Source: Promicromonospora sukumoe 327MFSha3.1 (GTDB lineage: Bacteria; Actinomycetota; Actinomycetes; Actinomycetales; Cellulomonadaceae). Taken from it: a stretch of 64,000 bases of DNA. Location: the NCBI RefSeq assembly GCF_000385135.1, contig NZ_ARQM01000012.1:1-64000 (forward strand), read 5' to 3'. Shown here one piece after another: positions 47,309 through 58,091 of the stretch; positions within the stretch are counted from its first letter, which is position 1; each line of letters begins with the position of its first letter. The notes beneath the pieces were generated by a model. It was not told the origin of the DNA. It saw only the letters and a list, made by a program, of their open reading frames with translations, and did no database searches. The translations under genes and the position numbers were made by a program.

Positions 47309-48553
47309 TCAGAACGACGAGGCGTCCGCCGCGTACACCCACCGGTGGCCCGGGTACTCGCCGAGCGACCACAGGTAGTCTCGCGTCGGGTCGTAGGACA
47401 GGTCCTCGGCGCCGACCGTCAGCGCGTCGCCGTGGCGCACGATCGAGCCCGACGGCGCGACGAACGTGTGCAGGTCGCCGTCCGAGTTCGGGTTCGAGAA
47501 GTCGTCCCCGTCGCTCTGCGAGAAGAAGAACTCGCCGTTGATCGCCGTCGAGCCCTGCACGCTCTCCAGGTCCGTGCGGTATGCCTCGGTCGCCTTGATG
47601 ACGCCGTCCGAGGCCGGCTTCAGGTACCGGTTCGTGTAGTCGATCGGCACGCGGATGGTCCGCACCTGGGCCCCCTTCTCGAGCTCGTCCTTGCTGCGGT
47701 ACTCGCTGACGACCACCGAGTCCGGCGAGCTGCTGCGGTCCAGCGACACCGACGAGTGCTGCAGCTGCGCGTAGCCGCCCGCCGTCGAGTCCGTGAACTT
47801 CGCTGTCTGCGGCAGCACGTACTTGTAGTCGAACGCGTGGTACGAACCGTCGGACTGCCGCCCGATCTTCGACGCGCTGCCCGTCGAGACCTGCCACAGG
47901 TGGTCCAGGTCGAACACCCGGAAGCCGCCGCCCGTGTCCGCCACGTACAGCAGGTTTCCGTACCACATGATGCCGCCCGCGTGGATGTCGATCGGCTTGA
48001 ACGACGGCGCGGCCGCGGTGCCGCTCGGCTCCACCAGCAGCAGGTGCCGGTACGGCGGTGCCGAAGTGCTCGCCGACAGGTTGGACACGCTGATGCGGAC
48101 GCCCTTGTCGATGCCGTCCTCGGCGTGGTCGTACCAGCTCACCAGGTTGATCCGCTTGCCCTCGTAGGTGCCCGCGGCGAACGCGTCCGAGCTGGTGGTG
48201 ATGCCCTGCGGGTACCAGGCGCTCGTGTCCTGGTCGCCGTCGTTCCAGCAGTAGTACGCGGTGCGGTGCGTCACCGAGGGCGCGCTGCCGCAGGTCGGGG
48301 TGCGGTTGCCGTCGTCGGCCACGGTGCTCATCGAGACGTTCGGCAGGGCAGAGTCGAGGGCGCCGATCAGGGACGACGACGTCTCGGACAGCGTGTAGCG
48401 GAAGTTGCCCGCGGTGAGCGGCGTGGCGGCGGCTGCGAGGGACGAGGTTTGTTCGTCGGAAGCCTGGGTTGCGGCGGCCTGGCCCGCTGACGCGAGCAGG
48501 GCGACCACCCCCAGGCTCGCTACGGCAAGTGCGGAACGACGACGACGGCGCAT
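47309..48553 (-). CDS. Secreted protein of unknown function, 414 aa
   Basis: I do not recognise a named family. Signal peptide about 1-28 (SLGVVALLASAGQAAA). The mature part is beta-rich with repeated aromatic/Gly-Asp turns (GGIMWYGNLLYVADTGGGFRVFDLDHLW, YEGKRINLVSWYDHAEDGIDKG, TRDYLWSLGEYPGHRWVYAAD), suggesting a beta-propeller. Two Cys (PTCGS, YYCWN) may form one disulfide. It is divergent from the SGNH hydrolase gene at 48772. An extracellular binding or structural role is inferred only. Confidence 0.8.
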   Translation of the reverse strand: MRRRRRSALAVASLGVVALLASAGQAAATQASDEQTSSLAAAATPLTAGNFRYTLSETSSSLIGALDSALPNVSMSTVADDGNRTPTCGSAPSVTHRTAYYCWNDGDQDTSAWYPQGITTSSDAFAAGTYEGKRINLVSWYDHAEDGIDKGVRISVSNLSASTSAPPYRHLLLVEPSGTAAAPSFKPIDIHAGGIMWYGNLLYVADTGGGFRVFDLDHLWQVSTGSASKIGRQSDGSYHAFDYKYVLPQTAKFTDSTAGGYAQLQHSSVSLDRSSSPDSVVVSEYRSKDELEKGAQVRTIRVPIDYTNRYLKPASDGVIKATEAYRTDLESVQGSTAINGEFFFSQSDGDDFSNPNSDGDLHTFVAPSGSIVRHGDALTVGAEDLSYDPTRDYLWSLGEYPGHRWVYAADASSF

Positions 48554-48650
48554 GGTGGTCTCCTTGCTCGAAGGGACTTTCGCCCGCCCACCGTAGGGAC
48601 CAGCCGCCCGCAGACGCGAGCAAAAAGCGCCTTCGACGGCGATGACAGCG

Positions 48651-48679
48651 TTGACAGTCGGGTGCCCGGGTCATACGTT
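48651..48679 (+). promoter_or_regulatory. Near-consensus sigma-70-type promoter of the SGNH hydrolase gene
   Basis: TTGACA (48651-48656), a 17-nt spacer and TACGTT (48674-48679) lie about 90 nt before the start codon at 48772. It is the best-matching promoter I saw in the window. Confidence 0.7.
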
Positions 48680-48771
48680 CCGTCCGGCGGATGTTTCGTC
48701 CGGGGCGGCGCACGGGGTGCCGCGCCGCGTACTCGATCAGCGACGACTCGAGCAGCGAAGCAGGTGGACCG

Positions 48772-50049
48772 ATGGAGTTCCGAGACCTTGCACGTACCGT
48801 GATCACGCTCCTCACAGCGGTTGGACTCGCCGTGGGCGGGGCCGTCACCGCATCCGGGGATTCCGGGGCCGTGCCCGACGCCGACACGTGGTCGACGTCG
48901 TGGACGCAGTCGCAGCAGCGCAGCTCCGGGCTGAGCCCCGAGACGTTCCAGAACCGCTCGGTGCGGGTCGTGACCCGGCTGACGCAGGGCGGCTCGGCAC
49001 TACGGGTGCGGCTGCAGAACCAGTTCGGCACCGCGCCCCTGGTCGTGAACGCGACCACTGCCGGCCTGAGCGCCGGCGGTGCGGCGGTTCGGCCCGAGAG
49101 CCTGCGGGACGTCACCTTCGGCGGCTCGGCCTCCGTGTCGGTGCCGGCCGGTGGCCAGGTCTGGAGCGACCCGGTGCAGCTCTCGACGAGCTCCATGGAC
49201 GACCTGGCCGTGAGCTTCTACCTGGCGAACCCGACGCGCATGATGCTGCACGACCTGGCCGGCCGCACCAACTACTTCTCGGCCGTGGGCGGCGGGAACA
49301 CGACCGCCGACACCTCGGGCGGCGCCTTCCCCGACACCCACGGCTGGACGTACCTGGTCAGCGCGGTGGACGTGCTGGGTCCCGACAGGGCCGGCACGGT
49401 GGTCGCCTACGGCAGCTCGGTGGTCGACGGCGTGGGCGCGGACAACTGCGGCGCGGGCTGCCCGTCGCCGGCCGTCTTCCAGCGCTGGACCGACACGCTC
49501 GCGCAGCGTGTGGTCGACGAGCTGCCCGCCGACCGGCAGTTCGCCGTCGTCAACGAGGGGATCGCCGGAACCACGGCGGCGCCCGAGTGCGGGGGCGGCG
49601 GGCTGGACGGCGTCTCGCGCCTGGACCGCGACGTGCTCGCGCTGCACGACGTGCGGGCGGTCATCTACTACTACGGCACCAACGACCTCGCCAACAACTG
49701 CGACGCGGAGACCATCCTGGCGGCCTACCGGGACACGTTCGCCCGCCTGCGCGCGGCCGGGATCAAGGTCTACGTCACGCCGATCACGCCGCGCCCCGGC
49801 TACACGGCCGAGCAGAACGCGCGCCGCGCGGTGGTGAACGAGTTCGTCCGGGCGGGCGGCAACTGCTCGGGGACGTGCGACGGCGTCTTCGACTTCGACG
49901 CCGTGCTGCGCGACCCGGAGAACCCGAACTCCATCTACCCGCCGTACGACACCGGCGACGGGGTCCACGCGAACATCGCGGGGCAGACGGCGATCGCCAG
50001 GTCGGTGCCGCTCGGGCGGCTCTGGCGGGGCGTGCTGGCGGAGCGCTGA
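48772..50049 (+). CDS. Secreted SGNH hydrolase with GSS instead of GDS nucleophile motif
   Basis: A 425-aa exported esterase/deacetylase candidate. An N-terminal signal-anchor sequence (about 5-30) precedes a beta-rich domain (about 45-190), then the SGNH fold. Block I is VAYGSSVVDG (near 228), where GDS is replaced by GSS. GIAGTT is block II, YYGTNDL block III, and DGVHAN block V with Asp and His. The ATG at 48772 has AGGTGGA upstream; an upstream in-frame ATG is poorly supported. The substrate may be acetylated polysaccharide. Confidence 0.88.
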   Translation: MEFRDLARTVITLLTAVGLAVGGAVTASGDSGAVPDADTWSTSWTQSQQRSSGLSPETFQNRSVRVVTRLTQGGSALRVRLQNQFGTAPLVVNATTAGLSAGGAAVRPESLRDVTFGGSASVSVPAGGQVWSDPVQLSTSSMDDLAVSFYLANPTRMMLHDLAGRTNYFSAVGGGNTTADTSGGAFPDTHGWTYLVSAVDVLGPDRAGTVVAYGSSVVDGVGADNCGAGCPSPAVFQRWTDTLAQRVVDELPADRQFAVVNEGIAGTTAAPECGGGGLDGVSRLDRDVLALHDVRAVIYYYGTNDLANNCDAETILAAYRDTFARLRAAGIKVYVTPITPRPGYTAEQNARRAVVNEFVRAGGNCSGTCDGVFDFDAVLRDPENPNSIYPPYDTGDGVHANIAGQTAIARSVPLGRLWRGVLAER

Positions 50050-50094
50050 GGAGGCGGGCGGCCGCGGGTCGGGTCGTGTCCGCCGATCGCCTTC

Positions 50095-50148
50095 GAGGCC
50101 TAAGTTTCTTCGCTTTGCGTCGTCTCAAAGCGAAGAAACTTAGGCCTC
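50095..50148 (+). terminator. Long AT-rich hairpin after the SGNH gene
   Basis: A perfect 23-bp arm pair (GAGGCCTAAGTTTCTTCGCT start) at 50095-50117 and 50126-50148, with an 8-nt loop. The A/T-rich stem is unusual against its GC-rich surroundings. It is the only clear structure in the 239-nt gap 50050-50288, and may serve both converging genes. Confidence 0.65.
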
Positions 50149-50288
50149 AAAGCGGAGGTTGGCCGCGCCAGTTGCGACGGGCTGGGCCGGGGGCCGCGTG
50201 CCCGGTCAGCCGGCCGACCGCCCGGTCAACGAACGTCGCGCCCGGTTCGGTCGGCCACGTGTCGGGACCGCGCCCGCGAGAGCACGTC

Positions 50289-51191
50289 TCAGCGGCCCGT
50301 GAGGGCTCCCGTCAGGGGGTCGGTGCTGCCTGCCGGCAGCACGCGGAGCCGGCGCGCCGTCCGCTCCGTGCCCTCGGCCGCGACCTGCGCCGCGCGCTCC
50401 TTGAGCGAGGCCGGGGTGTCATCCGTGACACGCAGGAACCAGCCCGAGCACTCGTCGAGGTCGCCCGCCGCGATCGCGTTCACGACGTCGGTGACCCGCT
50501 CGACCGGGGTCCACTCCGTGCGGTTCTCGTGCAGCGTCATGCCCGTCGACATGTCGGTCTTCACGACGCCGGGCGCCAGCTCGAAGACGCGGATCCCGTG
50601 GCGGAAGCCCTCGTCGTGCAGGTTGGCGCCCATCCGTACCAGGGCGGTCTTGCTCGCGTTGTACGCCGAGCTGCCGCCGGACATCTCGTGCGAGCTCGCA
50701 CCCGAGGCCAGGTCGACGACCCGGCCCCCACCGCGCGCGATCATGCCGGGCACGGTGTTGCGGCTGAACAGGAAGGGCGCGCGCACGTTGGTCTCGAAGA
50801 CCGACCACCACTCGTCGGGGTCGGCCTCCCACAGCGGGTGCTCGGACTCGATGGCACCCGCGTTGTTGACGAGCAGGTCGATCGACCCGAGCGCCTCCTC
50901 GGCCTGCCCGACGGCGGCCCGCACCGCCGTCGGGTCGGAGACGTCGGCGCTGAGCACCACGACCGTCGCGGACCCGGCGGACCGCGCCTCGGCGGCGACG
51001 GCCTCGAGCCGCGCCGCGTCCCGCGCGAGCAGGGCGATGTCCAGCCCTGCCCGCGCGAGACCCAGCGCGATCTCGCGACCGATGCCGCGCGAGGCGCCCG
51101 TGACGAGAGCCGTGCGCGCGGGCGGCACGGCGGCGGGCACCTCCGCAGAGGTGTCCGCCGCCGCAGCGCCCGCCGCTGGCGCGTCAGCCAC
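50289..51191 (-). CDS. SDR-family oxidoreductase, 300 aa
   Basis: A classical short-chain dehydrogenase. TGASRGIGREIAL (near residue 31) binds the dinucleotide; NNAG lies near 110. Ser and YNASK (near 170) are catalytic. An Ala-rich N-terminal tail of about 25 residues precedes the fold. The C-terminus is extended by about 45 residues. The GTG start at 51191 overlaps the pheT 3' end by 8 nt, so it is likely translated by coupling to pheT. The substrate is unknown. Confidence 0.88.
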   Translation of the reverse strand: MADAPAAGAAAADTSAEVPAAVPPARTALVTGASRGIGREIALGLARAGLDIALLARDAARLEAVAAEARSAGSATVVVLSADVSDPTAVRAAVGQAEEALGSIDLLVNNAGAIESEHPLWEADPDEWWSVFETNVRAPFLFSRNTVPGMIARGGGRVVDLASGASSHEMSGGSSAYNASKTALVRMGANLHDEGFRHGIRVFELAPGVVKTDMSTGMTLHENRTEWTPVERVTDVVNAIAAGDLDECSGWFLRVTDDTPASLKERAAQVAAEGTERTARRLRVLPAGSTDPLTGALTGR

Positions 51192-53742
51192 GCAGCACCG
51201 CGCCGACCTTCTCCGACGCCGACTCCACGACGGCGTCGCGCACCGCGCGGACCTCCTGGGCCGACAGCGTGCGGTCCGCGGCGCGCAGGCGCAGCGAGTA
51301 CGCGAGGGACTTCTTGCCCTCGCCCACCTGCTCCCCCGTGAAGACGTCGAACAGGGCGACGTCCTCCAGGAGCTCACCGGCACCGGCCACGATCGCCGAG
51401 CGCACGGCCTCGGCCGGCACACCGCCGTCGACCACGAAGGCGAAGTCCTCCTTGGCCGCGGGGAACGCCGACACGGGCGTGGCGCTGACGGGCTCGCCGG
51501 AGGCCGCGCCGACCAGGACGGTCAGGTCGACCTCGAACGCCGCCGCGCGGGCGGGCAGGCCCAGCCCCTCGACCACCTTGGGGTGCAGCTCACCGGCGTG
51601 GCCGACGAGGGTGCCGTCCGCGAGCTCGAGACGCGCGCAGCGCCCCGGGTGCCACGGCATGTGCTCGGTGTCGGCGGTGACGACCACCTCGACACCGGCG
51701 CGCTCGGCCACGAGGCGGGCCGCCGCGAGGGCGTCCGCCCAGCCGGCGGCACGACCCGCGCCCCACCAGCCGGCGAGCTCCCGCTTGCCGGTCAGCACAC
51801 CGGCGACCCGGCGCGGCTGGTCCGGGACCGCCGCCGCGAGCGCGGCGAGCTGCTCGTCGGTGGGCCGCACGCCGCCGGGCAGCGCGGGCGCCGCGGGGGC
51901 ACCCGGCACCGGGCGGGTGACGAGCCCGATCTCGTAGACCGCGAGGTCGGTGAGCCCGCGCGACACGTTGCGCCGCACGGTGTCGAGCAGCGTGACCAGC
52001 AGGTTGGTCCGCATCAGCGGCTTGTCGTCGGCCATCGGGTTGACGAGGCGGAGCGCGTTGCGGCGCTCGTCGTCGGCGGGCAGACCGAGGGCGTCGTACT
52101 CGGGCGTGCCCACGAACGGGTAGCTGAGCGTCTCGACGAAGCCCGCCTCGGCCAGGGCGCGCGCGACGGAGCGCCGCGTGCGCTGCTCGGCCGTGAGCCC
52201 GCGACCGCCCGAGGCCGCCGGGAGCACCGACGGGATCTGGTCGTAGCCCTGGATGCGCACGACCTCCTCGACCAGGTCGGCCGGCTCGGTCAGGTCGGGC
52301 CGCCAGGACGGCGCGGTGACGGCGAGCACGCCGTCGCCGGCCGCCTCGACCGTGGCGCCGATCTCCTCGAGCGTGCTGCGCACCTGCTCGGGGGTGTACT
52401 CGACGCCCGAGAGCCGGGTGGGCTCGGTGACCTTGAGCGCGATCGGCTCGCGGCTGGTCGCGGCGGTGTGGTCGAGGTCGCTCACCGCGGGGTCGGCGGT
52501 GCCGCCGCCGAGCTCGACGAGCAGGTCGACCACGCGCTGCGCCGCGACCGCGGGCAGCAGCGGGTCGACGCCCCGCTCGAAGCGCTTGGCGGCCTCGCTG
52601 GAGAGCTTGTGTCGGCGGGACGTGCGCGCGACCGTGATCTGGTCGAAGTGCGCGGCCTCCACCAGCACGTCCGTCGTGGTGTCGCTGACCTCGGACGACG
52701 CCCCGCCCATCACGCCCGCGAGGCCGAGCACGCGGCTGCCGGGGCCCGCGGGCGAGTCGGTGATCAGCAGGTCCTCGGTGTTCAGGACGCGGTCGACGTC
52801 GTCGAGCGTCGTGAGGCGCTCGCCCGCCGTGGCACGGCGCACCATGATCGGGGCCGCGACCTTGGCCAGGTCGTAGGCGTGCAGCGGCTGCCCGAGGTCG
52901 AGCATCACGTAGTTCGTGATGTCGACCGCCAGGGAGATGGACCGCATGCCGGAGCCCTCGAGGCGGTGCTTCATCCAGGCGGGCGTGGGCGCGGCCGGGT
53001 CGATGCCGCGCACGATGCGCGTCACGAACCGGTCGCAGCCCGTCACGCCGTTGATCGGCGCGTCGTCCCGTACCTGCACCTCGAAGCCGTCCGGCGTGGC
53101 CGCCGGCTCGGCGCCGGTGGCCAGGCCGTGGTCGGTGAACTTGGCGCCCGTGGAGTGCGCGTACTCGCGCGCCACACCGCGGTAGCTGAACGCGTACCCG
53201 CGGTCGGGGGTCACGTTGATCTCCAGGACCTCCTCCCCGAGGCCGAGGAGTGCGATCGCGTCCTGGCCGGGGGTGAGGTCCTCGGCGGCGAACCCGTGGC
53301 GGGTCAGCACCAGGATCCCGTCGTGGTCGTCGCCGATGCCGAGCTCGCGCACCGAGCAGATCATGCCGTCGGACACGTGCCCGTAGGTCTTGCGGGCAGC
53401 GATCGGGAACGGACCGGGCAGCACCGTGCCGGGCAGCGAGACCGCGACGAGGTCGCCCACGCCGAAGTTGTGCGCGCCGCAGACGATGCCGCGCGCACCC
53501 TGCTCGTCGTTGTGCTCGGGGCCGACGTCGACCCGGCACCAGTTGATGGTCTTGCCGTTCTTCTGCGGCTCGGGGGTCATCTCGAGCACGCGGCCCACGA
53601 CGAGGGGGCCGGTGACGGCGGCCGGGTGGATCGCCTCCTCCTCCAGCCCCACCTTCACGAGGTCGGCCGCGAGCTGCTCGGCGGTCAGGCCGGCGGGCAG
53701 CTCGACGTGGTCGGCGAGCCAGTCCTTCACGATGAGGGGCAC
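51184..53742 (-). CDS. pheT: Phenylalanyl-tRNA synthetase beta subunit
   Basis: With PheS it charges tRNA-Phe. The 852-aa protein has the EMAP-like tRNA-binding domain (about 40-150, IVCGAHNFGVGD), B3/B4 editing domain (about 215-370), B5 domain (about 410-480), a catalytic-like core, and a C-terminal ferredoxin-fold anticodon-binding domain (about 760-852, SAFPAAKEDFAF). The GTG start at 53742 follows the pheS stop by one base. It starts MPLIVKDWL, as expected. Confidence 0.97.
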   Translation of the reverse strand: MPLIVKDWLADHVELPAGLTAEQLAADLVKVGLEEEAIHPAAVTGPLVVGRVLEMTPEPQKNGKTINWCRVDVGPEHNDEQGARGIVCGAHNFGVGDLVAVSLPGTVLPGPFPIAARKTYGHVSDGMICSVRELGIGDDHDGILVLTRHGFAAEDLTPGQDAIALLGLGEEVLEINVTPDRGYAFSYRGVAREYAHSTGAKFTDHGLATGAEPAATPDGFEVQVRDDAPINGVTGCDRFVTRIVRGIDPAAPTPAWMKHRLEGSGMRSISLAVDITNYVMLDLGQPLHAYDLAKVAAPIMVRRATAGERLTTLDDVDRVLNTEDLLITDSPAGPGSRVLGLAGVMGGASSEVSDTTTDVLVEAAHFDQITVARTSRRHKLSSEAAKRFERGVDPLLPAVAAQRVVDLLVELGGGTADPAVSDLDHTAATSREPIALKVTEPTRLSGVEYTPEQVRSTLEEIGATVEAAGDGVLAVTAPSWRPDLTEPADLVEEVVRIQGYDQIPSVLPAASGGRGLTAEQRTRRSVARALAEAGFVETLSYPFVGTPEYDALGLPADDERRNALRLVNPMADDKPLMRTNLLVTLLDTVRRNVSRGLTDLAVYEIGLVTRPVPGAPAAPALPGGVRPTDEQLAALAAAVPDQPRRVAGVLTGKRELAGWWGAGRAAGWADALAAARLVAERAGVEVVVTADTEHMPWHPGRCARLELADGTLVGHAGELHPKVVEGLGLPARAAAFEVDLTVLVGAASGEPVSATPVSAFPAAKEDFAFVVDGGVPAEAVRSAIVAGAGELLEDVALFDVFTGEQVGEGKKSLAYSLRLRAADRTLSAQEVRAVRDAVVESASEKVGAVLRG

Positions 53743-53743
53743 T

Positions 53744-55400
<1,657 letters not shown>

Positions 55401-55997
55401 TCAGCCCTCGAGCGACCAGGTCTGGACGATCTCGTAGCGCGGACCGCCCTGCGGCCCCTCCCCCGGGTGGGACTCCAGGAGGGCGAAGGAGTCGGCGGTC
55501 CAGCCCGGACCGGCGTACACGGAGAGCGCCTGGGCAGCGGGTTCCAGGGCCGACCTCGGCTCGGCACCCGCACGCTTGCCCCAACGGTCGCGTCCGCGCG
55601 GCGGCTTCACCTGACCGGCCCGCGCGCGGGCGATGGTCACGTGCGCCCGGTGCGGCTTCACATCGTCGGGCACCTCGCGGGGCGAGGCCGCGAGGCAGTC
55701 GGTCGCCAGGTCCTTCAGCTCGGCCGTGCCGCCGTCGACGCCGATCCACAGGACGCGGGCGCCGAACGAGCCCGCACCGCGCAGCCGCAGGTCGATCGGC
55801 CCGTGCTTGCGCGCGACGTCGGACAGATCGTCGCGCAGCTCCGGGACCGTCCCCTCGGGGAGGTCGGCGTAGAAGGCGAGCGTGATGTGCAGGCTCTCCC
55901 GGGGTACCCACCGCGGAGATGCCGGCACGCCGTCGATGGCGAGCCCGAGATGGTCAAGGACGCTCTGGGGCGGGATGACCGCCGTGAACAACCGCAC
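55401..55997 (-). CDS. thpR: 2'-5' RNA ligase family protein (ThpR)
   Basis: A 198-aa 2H-phosphoesterase with both catalytic HxTx motifs: HITL (near residue 38) and HVTI (near 120). Bacterial members hydrolyse 2',3'-cyclic phosphodiesters in RNA; the physiological role is unsettled. The GTG at 55997 follows TAGGAT (56009-56004) by 6 nt without a Shine-Dalgarno sequence, so it is probably leaderless. Confidence 0.92.
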   Translation of the reverse strand: MRLFTAVIPPQSVLDHLGLAIDGVPASPRWVPRESLHITLAFYADLPEGTVPELRDDLSDVARKHGPIDLRLRGAGSFGARVLWIGVDGGTAELKDLATDCLAASPREVPDDVKPHRAHVTIARARAGQVKPPRGRDRWGKRAGAEPRSALEPAAQALSVYAGPGWTADSFALLESHPGEGPQGGPRYEIVQTWSLEG

Positions 55998-56003
55998 CCG
56001 ACG

Positions 56004-56009
56004 ATCCTA
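56004..56009 (-). promoter_or_regulatory. -10 element of leaderless thpR promoter
   Basis: TAGGAT on the minus strand, 6 nt before the GTG at 55997. Confidence 0.5.
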
Positions 56010-56041
56010 GGGGCGCTCCCCGCGCTCCGGGGAGCCATTTC

Positions 56042-56500
56042 TCACCGGCGACGACGACGGCGCGTCAGGGCCCACGCGACCGCGGCGGCCGCGAGCACGA
56101 ACGCGATCTGGCCCCCGAGCACGATCCGGTTCACGTCGACGGCAGGCACCCAGCGCACACCCTCGTCGTCGACGACGAGCGCGCCCGCGGGCTCGGCGCG
56201 CCGGCCGAAGCCGAACCCGCCACCACCACCCTCGCCGAGGGCGCGCGGCTCGTCGCCTGCCTCGGGATCGGTCCCGGCGTCGGTACCCGGCGCGGCGTCG
56301 CCCTCGACGTCATCGGCCCGGGCGTGGTGGCCACCCGGCTCGGTGCCGCCTCCGGCGCCGGAGCCGCCGCCGGTCGCCACGCGCGCGGCCGGGATCACGA
56401 GGGTCCCCTCGCGCTCGATCGGCTCGCCGTACACCTGCCGGACGCCGAACGCCTCGGTCAGGGCCTCACTGATGCGGTTCAGATCAGGCATGTACCTCAT
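56042..56500 (-). CDS. YtfJ/GerW-like protein with C-terminal membrane helix
   Basis: A 152-aa protein of the YtfJ (GerW) type. The N-terminal ISEALTEAFGVRQVYGEPIEREGTLVIPAA (given in part) and GEGGGGGFGFGRR match the family core. A Gly/Asp-rich insert of about 40 residues splits them, and a C-terminal membrane helix ends in a poly-Arg tail. In Bacillus the family acts in spores; here it is a sporulation-independent homologue. The ATG at 56500 follows TACGGT (56512-56507) by 6 nt, so it is probably leaderless. Confidence 0.85.
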   Translation of the reverse strand: MRYMPDLNRISEALTEAFGVRQVYGEPIEREGTLVIPAARVATGGGSGAGGGTEPGGHHARADDVEGDAAPGTDAGTDPEAGDEPRALGEGGGGGFGFGRRAEPAGALVVDDEGVRWVPAVDVNRIVLGGQIAFVLAAAAVAWALTRRRRRR

Positions 56501-56506
56501 GCGATC

Positions 56507-56512
56507 ACCGTA
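56507..56512 (-). promoter_or_regulatory. -10 element of leaderless ytfJ-like promoter
   Basis: TACGGT on the minus strand, 6 nt before the ATG at 56500. Confidence 0.5.
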
Positions 56513-56584
56513 GGGGACCGTCCGCCGGGGCGATACAGCAGGAGCATTTGTCACCCGCTCGCCCGGCCCGCGCGGTGCGCGCGG

Positions 56585-57169
56585 TCAGCCCGCGGCCCAC
56601 CACCTGCGGGAGCACAGCGCCGCCAGCAGGCCACCGGCGACGTTCACCAGCACGTCGTCCACGGAGGTGACCCGGCCGAGCCCCAGCACGTACTGGAGCA
56701 CCTCGACGGTCACGGCCACCGCCGCGAGCACACCGCCGACCCGGAGCAGCACGGCCGCGGTGCGACCACGGGGCCTGGCCGGCACACCAGGCCCGGCCGG
56801 CATACCGAACCTGCCAGGCATGGACACCAGCGAGAACCGGACCGGCAGGAAGAAGCCGAGCGCCGCCAGCACGAGCAGATTGCCGCCTACCTGGACCACG
56901 GCCGACGACGTCGCGCCTGAGAACTGGGCCGCGAGGTCCTGGATCGGGACGAGCGAGAGCCCACCCTCTCCCGGCTGGGGCGTGAGGATCATCCACAGCC
57001 ACGGCGCCGTGCCGGCCACCATGCCGACCTCGGCCACGGAGTGCCGCCACGCGCGCGAGTGCGGCACGCCGCGCAGGCGGCGGACCCGGACGAGCAGGCG
57101 GATCGCCAGGACGGCGACCAGCAGGCCCACCACGGCGGGCCGCAGCACGTGACCCCACGCGCCCCACAC
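56585..57169 (-). CDS. VanZ-family membrane protein
   Basis: A 194-aa integral membrane protein with four to five helices and the VanZ block VTSVDDVLVNVAGGLLAAL at the end. In VanA operons VanZ contributes teicoplanin resistance; most family members are of unknown role. The GTG start at 57169 has no strong ribosome site, and a later GTG is possible. The gene lies 23 nt after the methyltransferase gene and is probably co-transcribed. Confidence 0.85.
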   Translation of the reverse strand: MWGAWGHVLRPAVVGLLVAVLAIRLLVRVRRLRGVPHSRAWRHSVAEVGMVAGTAPWLWMILTPQPGEGGLSLVPIQDLAAQFSGATSSAVVQVGGNLLVLAALGFFLPVRFSLVSMPGRFGMPAGPGVPARPRGRTAAVLLRVGGVLAAVAVTVEVLQYVLGLGRVTSVDDVLVNVAGGLLAALCSRRWWAAG

Positions 57170-57192
57170 GTCGGAGGCGGCGTCCGGCAGCC

Positions 57193-58062
57193 TCAGCGCT
57201 GCGCCCTGCTGCTCGCGTACAGGCAGACCGTCGCCGCCGTCGCCAGGTTGAGCGACTCGGCGCGCCCCCGGATCGGCACGCGCACCACGGCGTCGGCCAG
57301 GTCCCGGTCGGCCTCGGGCAGGCCCCAGGCCTCGTTGCCGAACACCCAGGCGGTCGGCCCGGCGAGGTCCGGGGCGGTGCCGCTCCCGGCGTCGTCGAGC
57401 AGGTCGTCCAGGTCGAGCGGCCCCGTGCCGTCGGCGGCGAGGACCTGGCAGCCCATGCCGCGCAGCTCCGTCAGGGCGGCATCCAGCGGGAGCCCCGTGA
57501 CGACGGGCAGGTGGAAGAGGGATCCGGCGGTCGAGCGCACCACCTTGGGGTTGTGCACGTCGACGCTCTCGCCGGCGAGGACCACGAGGTCGGCCCCGGC
57601 GGCGTCCGCGGCGCGGATGACCGTCCCGGCGTTCCCGGGGTCGCGGACGGTGGCGAGCACCGCCACGAGCAGGGGCCGGCCGGCCCGCTCCGGAGCGCGC
57701 GCGGCCAGGGCGTCGGCGAGCGAGGGCGCGCTGGAACGCACGACGGCGAGCACGCCCTGGGCGTCGGCACTCATCGCGTCGAGCACCTCGGGCGCGCCGA
57801 CGTGCAGGTACAGGCCGGCGGCGCGGGCGTCGTCGACGATCTCGGCGTAGCGCGCCGCCGCAGCGGGCGTCAGGTAGACGTCCCGGACCGACGACGCGGC
57901 GTGCCGCACCGCCTCCCGGACGCTCTGCGGCCCCTCGACCAGGAACTGGCCGTGCCGGGAGCGCGCCGAACGCCCGGCCAGTGCCCGCACCTGCTTGACC
58001 CGGTCGGCTCGCGGATTCGCGAGCGTCACGTCAAGCGGCGCGGAGGCCTCCGAGGAGGACAC
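57193..58062 (-). CDS. SpoU/TrmH-family RNA 2'-O-methyltransferase
   Basis: A 289-aa SPOUT methyltransferase. An N-terminal L30e-like substrate-binding domain (about 15-100, including HGQFLVEGPQSVREA) is followed by the knotted SAM domain. Its motifs are TVRDPGNAGTVIRAADAAGA, VFGNEAWGLP and IRGRAESLNLATAATV. It probably methylates 23S rRNA. The start is uncertain: GTG 58062 was chosen; TTG at 58087 and a later GTG are alternatives. It follows rplT closely (30 nt), so it is likely transcribed with the infC operon. Confidence 0.9.
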   Translation of the reverse strand: MSSSEASAPLDVTLANPRADRVKQVRALAGRSARSRHGQFLVEGPQSVREAVRHAASSVRDVYLTPAAAARYAEIVDDARAAGLYLHVGAPEVLDAMSADAQGVLAVVRSSAPSLADALAARAPERAGRPLLVAVLATVRDPGNAGTVIRAADAAGADLVVLAGESVDVHNPKVVRSTAGSLFHLPVVTGLPLDAALTELRGMGCQVLAADGTGPLDLDDLLDDAGSGTAPDLAGPTAWVFGNEAWGLPEADRDLADAVVRVPIRGRAESLNLATAATVCLYASSRAQR

Positions 58063-58091
58063 TGTCCGGGCGTCCGGTGAGATGCTCAACC

